This document shows positions 34,873 to 42,584 of a stretch of DNA of 64,000 nt, one piece after another; the stretch's first letter is position 1; every line of letters starts with the position of its first letter. The stretch covers positions 2,852,001 to 2,916,000 of the forward strand of contig NZ_CP027732.1 in assembly GCF_003852235.1 (NCBI RefSeq). Direction: 5' to 3'. Origin of the DNA: Pseudomonas sp. R4-35-07 (GTDB lineage Bacteria; Pseudomonadota; Gammaproteobacteria; Pseudomonadales; Pseudomonadaceae). The translations under genes were made by a program, and so were the position numbers. The notes beneath the pieces were generated by a model. It ran no database searches, was not told the DNA's origin, and saw nothing but the letters and a program-made list of their open reading frames with translations.

Positions 34873-35933
34873 GCCGCGCTCGCTTGTGTGGACGGTAACA
34901 GCGGCTGCTTGAGCATCCTCGTCAAGGCTCCCAGCTTGGGTGCCAGGTGGTTGAGCGACAGCAGTAACTCACGGCTGACATCGCGCTGGCTGAACGCCGT
35001 TTCGCCGAGTAACTGCGGCAAGGACGTGGGCAGCGGCGTGCGCAGGCAGGCATAGCGGCACAGCTGTGTGGCGCGGGTCAGGGCGGCCTGGATATTGCCG
35101 CTCAGCGCCGGAAGAAATACCGGGCGGATCAACCGTTCGTAAATGTCCGGCGCCAGGCATCGTGGCCGTGTGAACGGTTGCGCCTGGGCTTGCATGGACT
35201 GGCACATCAGGTCCAGCAGACCATCGAGATCAAGGGACTGGGAACCGCTGGTAAGAAAATAGTCTTCGCCGATTAAACGCTGGCGCAGCGCGTTGGTAAT
35301 GGCCTGTGCCGCGACATCACGGGCGATCAGGTCGACATAGCCGGCAGACGGGCAGGGCACGATGGGCAGCACGCCGGACATCATCAGCCCCATGGTCATA
35401 TGAAAGCCCTGGAAGTTGGGCATGAACCCGGTCTTCGCATCGCCAATGATGATGGATGGGCGAAAAATCGACACATCGATACCGGCCGAGCGAACCAGGG
35501 TTTCGGCTTGGCGCTTGGCGACTTCGTAAGGGGTTTCGGCTTGGACGCCTTCGTAATAGTCGCAGGGATGGGTGAAGGCGGTGCTGATGTGATACAGCGG
35601 AACCTTGGCTTGCTTCACAAAGGCCACTACGTTTTCGGTGCCGAGGTAGTTCACCGAAAAAATCTGATCGATATCGCCGTCCAGGCGAGTCACCGCTGCG
35701 GCGTGGATCACCCAGTCGACACGCTCAAGCAGCGCTGCATGAACGTCGTCGGCCAGCCCCAGGCGAGGGCTGCAGATATCGCCCGTGAGCACTTCCACCC
35801 GGGGATCGCGGATGCGGCTTTTACGCGCCAGGCAGACCAGGTCAAAGTCTTCTGCCAGGCAGTCGATCAGTGACTCACCCAGTACGCCTGAGCCTCCTGT
35901 GAGAAGGACGGTTAATTTTTGCTGTGCTGACAT
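34869..35933 (-). CDS. Thioester-reductase-like NAD(P)-dependent dehydrogenase (extended SDR)
   Basis: This 354-residue extended SDR related to thioester reductase and male-sterility (FAR) domains has TGGSGVLG (12-19), WVIHAAAVTRLD (74-85), Ser/Thr at 117-118 in HISTAF, and Tyr 136/Lys 140 in PYEVAK, then FRPSIIIGDAKTG. It probably reduces an acyl-CoA or acyl-ACP thioester to an aldehyde. It is the first gene of the cluster on this strand and is coupled to the aminotransferase by ATGA. A simple sugar-epimerase-type activity cannot be excluded. Confidence 0.82.
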   Translation of the reverse strand: MSAQQKLTVLLTGGSGVLGESLIDCLAEDFDLVCLARKSRIRDPRVEVLTGDICSPRLGLADDVHAALLERVDWVIHAAAVTRLDGDIDQIFSVNYLGTENVVAFVKQAKVPLYHISTAFTHPCDYYEGVQAETPYEVAKRQAETLVRSAGIDVSIFRPSIIIGDAKTGFMPNFQGFHMTMGLMMSGVLPIVPCPSAGYVDLIARDVAAQAITNALRQRLIGEDYFLTSGSQSLDLDGLLDLMCQSMQAQAQPFTRPRCLAPDIYERLIRPVFLPALSGNIQAALTRATQLCRYACLRTPLPTSLPQLLGETAFSQRDVSRELLLSLNHLAPKLGALTRMLKQPLLPSTQASAA

Positions 35934-36115
35934 GTAGGGCGCTTCCCTGCGGACTCATCGAAACAATTAACGGGGCCATTCGCCGAATCGCAGGCACGGG
36001 TGCCCCTAGCGAACACTTTTTATTCACGGTCGGTGGCGCTGAGTGGCTCTGGAGGGAGACGATCAGCGCTTACCGTTTTTGCGAATAAGATGCGATCGAT
36101 ATTGGCGTTTTGATA

Positions 36116-36844
36116 TCAGCGCGTCTTGAACGAAACGCTTGTCTTGCGCAAAACCTCTGCGGCAGTGCGCGGCGTCATACCAATCATGCGGCGCATGATG
36201 CGGGCCAGGTGCGCCTGGTCGGAGAAGCCACCTTCGGCGGCGGCGTCCGATAACGTCGAACCGCCGGCCAGGGATTTGGAGGCCTGTTCCAATTTGTTCC
36301 AGATGATCCATTGGGAGAGGGACACCCCCATCTGGTGGGTGGCGACGCAGCGCAAGCGTGGGCTGGACAACCCCACCGCATGGGCAGCGCGACTGACGCT
36401 ACCGGGACCGTCGCGGTCCAGGCGCAGAATATTCAGGGCTTTGTAAAGCCTATGGTCGATCGGCGTGGTAATCGCGAGCAACCGCGAGAGGGCGTCGACA
36501 AAGTGCGGGAGGGATGTGGCGCGGCGAAAGCACTCCAGTAATTCGTCACTGGCCAGGGCGATGCCATTGTCTTGCAGCAATGCATTGAGCGCACGGCCCA
36601 ATGCCGAGTCCGGGCTGACATACACAAACGCCACTGGATGACTGTCGGCCACGGCCCGGTGTTCGACGTTGGGCCCGATGATCACACCGGCTGCGCGGAC
36701 CAACTGTCCGGGCAACTCCAGGGTGACCGGCTGGCCCAAGCCGATGCACAGTTGGATAGCGACATGGGAGTGGGCGGTGTTTTGATCGGCACGGCCAATG
36801 TAGCCGGCCCACGAGTCGCCAAAGGTAACGCTGCCATCCCACAT
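36116..36844 (-). CDS. AraC family transcriptional regulator, candidate cluster regulator
   Basis: This is a protein of 242 residues from the ATG at 36844 (MWDGSVTFGDSWAGYIG). A cupin-like N-terminal sensor (HSHVAIQLCIGLGQPVTLEL) is followed by the AraC HTH pair (PRLRCVATHQMGVSLSQWIIWNKLEQA, LSDAAAEGGFSDQAHLARIMRRMIGMTP). It is 182 bp upstream of the reductase/aminotransferase gene and on the same strand, with the ABC transporter behind it. That position suggests it controls the fatty-amine-like cluster. The upstream frame to 36979 shows no family character and is left out. Confidence 0.85.
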   Translation of the reverse strand: MWDGSVTFGDSWAGYIGRADQNTAHSHVAIQLCIGLGQPVTLELPGQLVRAAGVIIGPNVEHRAVADSHPVAFVYVSPDSALGRALNALLQDNGIALASDELLECFRRATSLPHFVDALSRLLAITTPIDHRLYKALNILRLDRDGPGSVSRAAHAVGLSSPRLRCVATHQMGVSLSQWIIWNKLEQASKSLAGGSTLSDAAAEGGFSDQAHLARIMRRMIGMTPRTAAEVLRKTSVSFKTR

Positions 36845-37023
36845 TAAAGGTCTTCCTGACGCACTGGGTGAGTGTTGCACGCGTGCAGGGTAGGCCTTCG
36901 CAGGTCTGGATTCAAGTGAGTGGTGCGCTCTAAAGCTTGCCCGCATGTAGCACGGGGACGCAATGGCGCTTGGTGGCACAGCCCTTTTGAAATGGCTGTG
37001 TCACCTGCCTTACTGACAGCGCC

Positions 37024-38364
37024 TCACTGCTCCTGGCTGCAATCACGCGGCGTGATGCCTTTCTCTTTGGCGTACCCGGCTGCGGAGGCTTCGATGATCG
37101 GTCGCAGCAGCGCGCGGTCGGCCTGGACCCAGTCGCTGATCAGGTTCCAGCGCTGGCCGTCCCATTGCTGGAAGCGCACGGCGCCGCCGCCCTCGTGGTC
37201 GGCGCAGGACAGTTTCAGCGGTTGCACCAGGCCCTTGGCGCCCAGCGCTTGCAGGCGCGCGTCGTCCAGGTTCAGGTGTTCGAAGCCCCAGCGCACTTGC
37301 TCACCGGTGAGGGGCTTCTGGCCATATTTTTCCTGGGCCAGGCGCAGGGCTTCGACGTTCAGAATGCCGTTGACCACGCCCAGGTTGTAATACACGGTGC
37401 CAAATCGCTTGGGGTCGGCCAGGTTGCCCTTGCCGGCATTCACCACGCTTTGCTCGATGCCTTGCAGCACCGGGAAGTCGGTGCCCGACGGGTGCGTGGT
37501 GATCGCGATAAACCCCTTGGCGGCGGCACCGGCCGGCACCACGTCTTCTTCGGAGTTGCTCCAGATATTGCCGATGATGTGATCGGCCGGGTAGCCGACT
37601 TTCTGCGCGGATTTGAGCGCCACCGGGTTCATCACGCCCCAGCCGCGCAGGATCACCCAATCGGGCTTGAGGCGGCGAATGTTCAGCCACTGCGATTGCT
37701 GCTCGTTGCCGGGGTGCGGCACTTCCAGCAAGGTCAGTTCGAAGCCGGCGTTTTTCGCCAGCGTCTCGAGCACGCCATTGGTTTCCTTGCCGTAGGGCGA
37801 GCCGTGGTAGAGCACCGCGATTTTCTTGCCCTTGAGCTTGTCGGCGCCGCCTTCGCGCTGGCCGATGTAGTTGATGATCGCCGAGACTTCCGAATACGGG
37901 TTCAGCTGCAGCGGGAACACGTAGGGGAATACGCTGCCGTCGGTGGAGTCGGTGCGGCCATGGTTGATGGTGATCAGCGGCAATTTGTCGGCCGTGGAAC
38001 GTTCCAGCGTGGCGTAGGCGATGCCCACTGACAGCGGGTTGGTGGCGGCGGCCGGTGCGCCGTTGAGCCCGCCCTTGAGGCGCTCGTAGCATTCGACGCC
38101 TTTTTCCACCACGTACTCGGTCTCGCATTCGCTCCAGGTCAGCTTGACGCCGTTCACTCCGCCTTTGGCGTTGATGTATTGCAGGTAGTCGATGAAACCG
38201 CCGAAGAAACCGCTGCCGCCAGCGGCGTAAGGGCCGACCCGGTAGCTCTGCAAAGGGAAGTATTGTTCGTTGGCGGCCTGGGCGCCGGCCGTGAGCCCGG
38301 TGGTGATCAGGGCCAGGCACAGGGCCAGGCGGCGCAGCGATAAGCGGTGTGTCATGGAGGTCAT
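37024..38364 (-). CDS. Branched-chain-amino-acid-type ABC substrate-binding protein
   Basis: This 446-residue periplasmic binding protein has a Sec signal (LSLRRLALCLALITTGLTAGAQA) and the Leu/Ile/Val-binding family fold (GGFIDYLQYINAKGGVNG, KIAVLYHGSPYGKETNG). Two ATGs nine bases apart (38364, 38355) are possible; AGGA spacing favours the second. Members linked to AMP-ligase-like genes often bind aromatic or aliphatic acids rather than amino acids. It is the last gene of the importer operon; the usual second ATPase gene does not follow. Confidence 0.9.
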   Translation of the reverse strand: MTSMTHRLSLRRLALCLALITTGLTAGAQAANEQYFPLQSYRVGPYAAGGSGFFGGFIDYLQYINAKGGVNGVKLTWSECETEYVVEKGVECYERLKGGLNGAPAAATNPLSVGIAYATLERSTADKLPLITINHGRTDSTDGSVFPYVFPLQLNPYSEVSAIINYIGQREGGADKLKGKKIAVLYHGSPYGKETNGVLETLAKNAGFELTLLEVPHPGNEQQSQWLNIRRLKPDWVILRGWGVMNPVALKSAQKVGYPADHIIGNIWSNSEEDVVPAGAAAKGFIAITTHPSGTDFPVLQGIEQSVVNAGKGNLADPKRFGTVYYNLGVVNGILNVEALRLAQEKYGQKPLTGEQVRWGFEHLNLDDARLQALGAKGLVQPLKLSCADHEGGGAVRFQQWDGQRWNLISDWVQADRALLRPIIEASAAGYAKEKGITPRDCSQEQ

Positions 38365-38383
38365 TCCTGGGGGGTTATTGAGT

Positions 38384-39451
38384 TCAGTAACGCAGCGGCC
38401 AGACCCTGGCCCGTTGACGAAAGCGCTGCCACAGACGGGCCAGCCCCTCCGGTTCCTTGATCAGAAAAACGATGATCAGCGCGCCAAACAGCATCTTCTG
38501 GATGTTCTCCAGCTGGCCCGCGTCCATCAGCCCGACGGGCAACAGGGCGAAGAGGTTGCCCAGCAGGATCGGGAACAACACGATGAACGCGGCGCCGAGG
38601 ATGTTGCCGAGTACGCTGCCCAGGCCGCCGATAATGATGATGAACAGCACCTGGAACGAGCGGCTAAGGTCAAAGCCATGGGGTTCCACCGTGCCCAGGT
38701 AGGCGAAGGCCCACAGGGACCCGGCGACGCCCAGGTAGAAGCCGCTGATTGCAAACGCCAGCAGCTTGGCCTTCAACAGCCCAATACCGATGACGGCAGC
38801 GGCGGTGTCCATGTCGCGCACGGCCATCCAGTTACGCCCCAGTTCGCTGCGCACCAGGTTTTTACCCAGCCAGAACAGCGCCACCACCACGGCTAGTGTC
38901 AGCACGTAGCGGCCGCGCGGTGAGCTGAAATCCAGTCCGCCAATCAGCAGCGGCGGGGAGGTGATCACGCCGGACGCGTTGTCGTTGGTAAACCAGCTGA
39001 AGCGGGTGAGTACCCACTCCACCACGAATTGCGCGGCGAGGGTCGCCACCAGCAGGTAGAACCCCTTGATGCGCAGGCTCGGCAAGCCGAAGAACACCGC
39101 CACCCCGGCGGCAATCACGCCGCCCAGGGCAAAGCTGACCAGCAGCGGCAGACCGGGTACGCGCAAGTGCAGGTTGTAGGCGGCAAACGCGCCCACGGCC
39201 ATGAACGCCGCCGAGCCCAGTGAGAGTTGCCCGGCGTAGCCCGTCAGCAGGTTGAGCCCGAGCCCGGCCAGCGACAGCACCAGCAGCGGCACCAGGATCG
39301 CGCTGAACCAATAGTCATTGCCCAGCCAAGGCACCGCAAAAAAAGCCAGGCCCAGCAGCAGCCACAGCGCGACGCGGTCCTGACGCAGGCGAAAGGTGCG
39401 GCGCTCGGCCGCATAGGAAGTGCTGATTTGACCGGCTTCTTGATACAGCAT
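38384..39451 (-). CDS. Branched-chain-amino-acid-type ABC permease LivM
   Basis: This 355-residue inner-membrane permease of the LivM group has about nine hydrophobic segments and the family stretch GYAGQLSLGSAAFMAVGAF, with the EAA-like ATPase contact near GLLKAKLLAFAISGFYLGVAGSLWA. It pairs with LivH, encoded 22 bp upstream, and precedes the binding-protein gene by 19 bp. Confidence 0.92.
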   Translation of the reverse strand: MLYQEAGQISTSYAAERRTFRLRQDRVALWLLLGLAFFAVPWLGNDYWFSAILVPLLVLSLAGLGLNLLTGYAGQLSLGSAAFMAVGAFAAYNLHLRVPGLPLLVSFALGGVIAAGVAVFFGLPSLRIKGFYLLVATLAAQFVVEWVLTRFSWFTNDNASGVITSPPLLIGGLDFSSPRGRYVLTLAVVVALFWLGKNLVRSELGRNWMAVRDMDTAAAVIGIGLLKAKLLAFAISGFYLGVAGSLWAFAYLGTVEPHGFDLSRSFQVLFIIIIGGLGSVLGNILGAAFIVLFPILLGNLFALLPVGLMDAGQLENIQKMLFGALIIVFLIKEPEGLARLWQRFRQRARVWPLRY

Positions 39452-39473
39452 GCAGGGAGTTCCTCAGGGACAA

Positions 39474-40355
39474 TCAAACCCGTTCGATGGCGCGCTCGCC
39501 GAACAGCCCGGCAGGCCGCACCAGCAGGAACAACAACGCCAGGACGTACGGCACCCAGTTTTCAATGCCGCTGCCGATGACCGGGCCTAGGTAGATCTCG
39601 GCGACTTTCTCTGCCGCGCCGATGATCAAGCCGCCGACAATCGCGCCGCTGATGGACGAGAACCCGCCGATGATCAGCACCGGCAGCGCCTTGAGCACCA
39701 CCAGCGAAAGCGAGAACTGCACGCCCAGGCGGGCGCCCCAGAGCAACCCGGCCACCAGGCCGACACACCCTGCCGCCGCCCACACCAGGGCCCAGATGCG
39801 GGGCAGGCGGATACCGATGGCCATGGACGCCAGCGGGTCGTCGGCCACCGCGCGCAACGACAGGCCCACCCGCGTCTTGTTGAACAGCAGCGACAGGACG
39901 ATCACCAGCACGGCTGCGGTGCCGGCGGCAAACAGGTCGAATTGCGAAAGCAGCATGCCGCGGATTTCCAGCGGTTCGTCGGCGATGCCCAAGTCCAGTC
40001 CGTGCACCTGTGCGCCCCACAGGAACTGCGCAAACCCTTCGATCATGTAGGACAGCCCAAGGGTGGCCATGAACAGGATGATCGGTGGCCGGTTGACCAG
40101 CGGGCGCAGCACGACTTTTTCAATCAGCAGCGCCAGCACCACCATGCTCGCCAGGGTGACCAGGAACGCCCAGGCGAACGGCAAGCCGCGCTCCAACAGG
40201 CTGACAAACGTCAGTGCGGCAAACAGCACCATGGCGCCCTGGGCAAAATTGAACACACCGGAGGCCTTGTAGATCAGCACAAAACCAATCGCCACCAGGG
40301 CATACATCACACCCGCCAGCAGCCCGCCGATCAGCACCTCGAAGAAAAATTCCAT
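39474..40355 (-). CDS. Branched-chain-amino-acid-type ABC permease LivH
   Basis: This is a protein of 293 residues from the ATG at 40355 (MEFFFEVLIGGLLAGVMYALVAIGFVLIYKASGVFNFAQG), the standard LivH opening; the longer upstream frame is out of character. It has about eight hydrophobic segments and the ATPase contact loop DPLASMAIGIRLPRIWALVW. The start is 2 bp after the LivG stop, indicating tight coupling. Confidence 0.93.
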   Translation of the reverse strand: MEFFFEVLIGGLLAGVMYALVAIGFVLIYKASGVFNFAQGAMVLFAALTFVSLLERGLPFAWAFLVTLASMVVLALLIEKVVLRPLVNRPPIILFMATLGLSYMIEGFAQFLWGAQVHGLDLGIADEPLEIRGMLLSQFDLFAAGTAAVLVIVLSLLFNKTRVGLSLRAVADDPLASMAIGIRLPRIWALVWAAAGCVGLVAGLLWGARLGVQFSLSLVVLKALPVLIIGGFSSISGAIVGGLIIGAAEKVAEIYLGPVIGSGIENWVPYVLALLFLLVRPAGLFGERAIERV

Positions 40356-40357
40356 GC

Positions 40358-41134
40358 TCAGGTACCCAGGTAGGCGGCGATCACATCGGGGTTGGCGCGC
40401 ACCTGTTGCGGGGTGCCGTCGCCGATCTTGCGGCCATAGTCGAGCACTACCACGTGGTCGCACAGGCCCATGACCACGCCGATGTCGTGTTCGATCAACA
40501 CCACGGTGGTGCCGAATTCGCGGTTGATGTCGCGGATGAACTGGCTCATCTGCGCCTTCTCCTGGGCGTTCATGCCGGCCATGGGTTCATCCAGCAACAG
40601 CAGGGTGGGTTCGGCGGCTAGTGCGCGGGCCAGTTCGACACGTTTTTGCAGGCCATAGGGCAGGGTGCCGACCAGCACATGGCGCCAGGGATGGATCTGC
40701 AGAAAGGCAATCACCTTTTCCGCCTGCAAGCGGTGCGCGTCGTCCTCACGCGGTGCCCGGCCCAGGCGCAGCATTTGCTCGAGCCAACTGCTGCGGCGCT
40801 TGAGGTTGCGCCCGGTGAGCACGTTATCGAGCACGCTCATGCCCTTGAACAGCGCGATATTCTGGAAGGTCCGCGCAATCCCGCCTTCGGCCGCCTGGTG
40901 CGCACGCATGCGTCGGCGGGTCTGGCCCGCGTAGCGAATGCTGCCGCTTTGGGGGTGGTAGACCCCGTTGATGACATTGAGCAGCGAGCTTTTACCGGCG
41001 CCGTTGGGGCCGATCAGGCCGCAGATGTCGCCGGCCTTGACCTCAAAGCTGATGGAAGTAATGGCCTTGATGCCTTTGAACGACAGGGAGATGTCATCGA
41101 GCCGTAGTAGTACCGCTTCAGTGGATGTGCGCAT
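40358..41134 (-). CDS. Branched-chain-amino-acid-type ABC ATP-binding protein LivG
   Basis: This is an ATPase of 258 residues from the ATG at 41134 (MRTSTEAVLLRLDDISLSFKG). It has Walker A GPNGAGKSS at 42-50, Q-loop in ARTFQNI, a signature variant LPYGLQKRVELARAL, Walker B LLLLDEPMAGM and the H-loop LIEHD. LivG normally works with LivF; no LivF gene is found in the operon, so either LivG homodimerises or LivF is encoded elsewhere. It lies 10 bp downstream of the AMP-ligase-like gene. Confidence 0.92.
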   Translation of the reverse strand: MRTSTEAVLLRLDDISLSFKGIKAITSISFEVKAGDICGLIGPNGAGKSSLLNVINGVYHPQSGSIRYAGQTRRRMRAHQAAEGGIARTFQNIALFKGMSVLDNVLTGRNLKRRSSWLEQMLRLGRAPREDDAHRLQAEKVIAFLQIHPWRHVLVGTLPYGLQKRVELARALAAEPTLLLLDEPMAGMNAQEKAQMSQFIRDINREFGTTVVLIEHDIGVVMGLCDHVVVLDYGRKIGDGTPQQVRANPDVIAAYLGT

Positions 41135-41144
41135 GGAAGGCTCG

Positions 41145-42200
41145 TCAGGCAGATTGAGGCAGCAAGTGGTCGCTGGGTTCGTGGCGGGCAGAGGGTTCTT
41201 GCCAATGGCCGGGACGGATGCCCAGGGCTGCGAAGAACGCCGCACTGTCCGGATTCAGCGCTGGCCCGACCAGCAAGGGCACGCGCAGGCGGCTCATCCC
41301 CAGTACATCCAGCAACGGCCGACGGACCAGCCAGTGCCCCAGCCAGCGGCGCAGGGGGGATGGGCTCGGCTGCATGGCCCAGCGGTACACGCGATGGCTG
41401 AACGTCCCCGGCAGCGGCAGGCGTTCACGCACCCACTGCTCCAGGCGTGCATAGGATTCGCGGGTGCCCAGCACCAAGGTCGGGCCCAGCTCGCGCCGGT
41501 CGATGTCGCGGGTGGCCAGGGCCTCCGGAAAGTTCAGCCCAAAGCCGGCATGCAGCCAGGGTGCAAGCAGGTAGCGTGCTTGCCCGCTGGCGGCAAACAC
41601 CCGTGCGGCCAGGGCCTCGTCGTCGGCGCCGAGGTGTTCCCGGTCGACCAGCGCACGGCCGCCCGCGAGCAACTGCGCATGGGTCAGGCGCAGGGTGGTC
41701 TCGGCATGAAAGACGAAGGCCGTGGCGTCGGGTTGCGGCGTGTGGGCGGGGGGCGAGGCATCGGTACGCAAGTCGGCATAGTCGATCAAGCCGGCGTCCG
41801 GGTACTGGCTCAGGCCACGCCCGTCGAGGAACACCACCACGTCGCGCTCACGCAGTTGTTGCAACGTGTCCAGGTCTTGCACGACCACGAAGCGCGGCCG
41901 CAGCACGTCCAACAACGCCTGGTTGTCGCGCTCCGGGTCGAGCAGTGTGACGCTGGCGCCCAACCAGTGCGCCGCCAGCGCCAGCAGCAACGCTTCGGGA
42001 CGCGCCTGGCTGATGATCAACAGGTCATCGTCACGCCCCAAGCTGCGCTGATGCAAGGCAGCGGCGAGCTGGCTGACCTCGCCAGCCACCTCACTCCAAC
42101 TGCGCTCATGCCAGATGCCCAGGCGCTTATAGCGCAAGGCGATCGCCGACCTGCGGATGTGGGCTTGACGCAACAGCGCCTGGGGCAGTGTCTGGGGCAT
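41145..42200 (-). CDS. Shortened AMP-ligase-like protein without ATP-binding loop, probably inactive
   Basis: This is a protein of 351 residues from the ATG at 42200. The N-terminal 150 residues follow long-chain acyl-CoA synthetases (LLRQAHIRRSAIALRYKRLGIWHERSWSEVAGEV, ALAAHWLGASVTLLDPE). Where the TSGTTG loop belongs it reads FVFHAETTLRLTHAQLL. It ends at FFAALGIRPGHWQEP, before the second ATP/AMP motif and the whole C-terminal domain. Full-length relatives are about 600-650 residues. I therefore infer loss of catalysis and a structural or regulatory role, or decay. It is the first gene of the importer operon. Such ligases commonly accompany Liv-type importers in Pseudomonas. Confidence 0.8.
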   Translation of the reverse strand: MPQTLPQALLRQAHIRRSAIALRYKRLGIWHERSWSEVAGEVSQLAAALHQRSLGRDDDLLIISQARPEALLLALAAHWLGASVTLLDPERDNQALLDVLRPRFVVVQDLDTLQQLRERDVVVFLDGRGLSQYPDAGLIDYADLRTDASPPAHTPQPDATAFVFHAETTLRLTHAQLLAGGRALVDREHLGADDEALAARVFAASGQARYLLAPWLHAGFGLNFPEALATRDIDRRELGPTLVLGTRESYARLEQWVRERLPLPGTFSHRVYRWAMQPSPSPLRRWLGHWLVRRPLLDVLGMSRLRVPLLVGPALNPDSAAFFAALGIRPGHWQEPSARHEPSDHLLPQSA

Positions 42201-42584
42201 GGATGCATCCTTCGGGATAGGTGCAAAGCTGATTGCATGCGCCATGCCAGAGGGATAAATGTTTGTATTTCAAATGGATAGGTAGCGTGCCTGGAGATTG
42301 GCGTGTGTTGATTCAGTACAAGCTGTCCAAGCACTGTTGGTGCGTGAACAGTGCTGACGCGAGGCGCGCCCGGCAGGCTGTCGGGAGTGCGCCTCGGTCA
42401 TCACTCCCGTATTGCAGCGGTTTATTCGCGCTGAGTCGATCTTAAAACCTGCGCCAGTCGCTTTCTCCTTTCAAGTTCCTGGCTGCGCGGCCGATCCAGT
42501 CCTTAGCGCTCCGAGCAGTCTCCCTCGAAGTACGCCGACGCTTCAAACCAGCTCCACAACAATAAAAACCTAACGGGGTTAGCC
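42201..42584. other. Intergenic region before the chemoreceptor gene
   Basis: I see no gene in this 384-bp divergent gap. It holds a GC-rich dyad at 42361-42395 (GAGGCGC and GCGCCTC arms) with no T tract, and a small CTAAC-GGG-GTTAG hairpin at 42570-42582 that places the GGGG Shine-Dalgarno of the chemoreceptor in its loop and 3' arm. Promoters for both divergent transcripts must lie here. Confidence 0.5.

Noticed and set aside
41145..42200. AMP-ligase-like gene as the acyl-activating enzyme of the amine-type cluster
   Set aside because: It lacks the ATP-binding loop and C-terminal domain and belongs to the importer operon, so it is unlikely to activate fatty acids.
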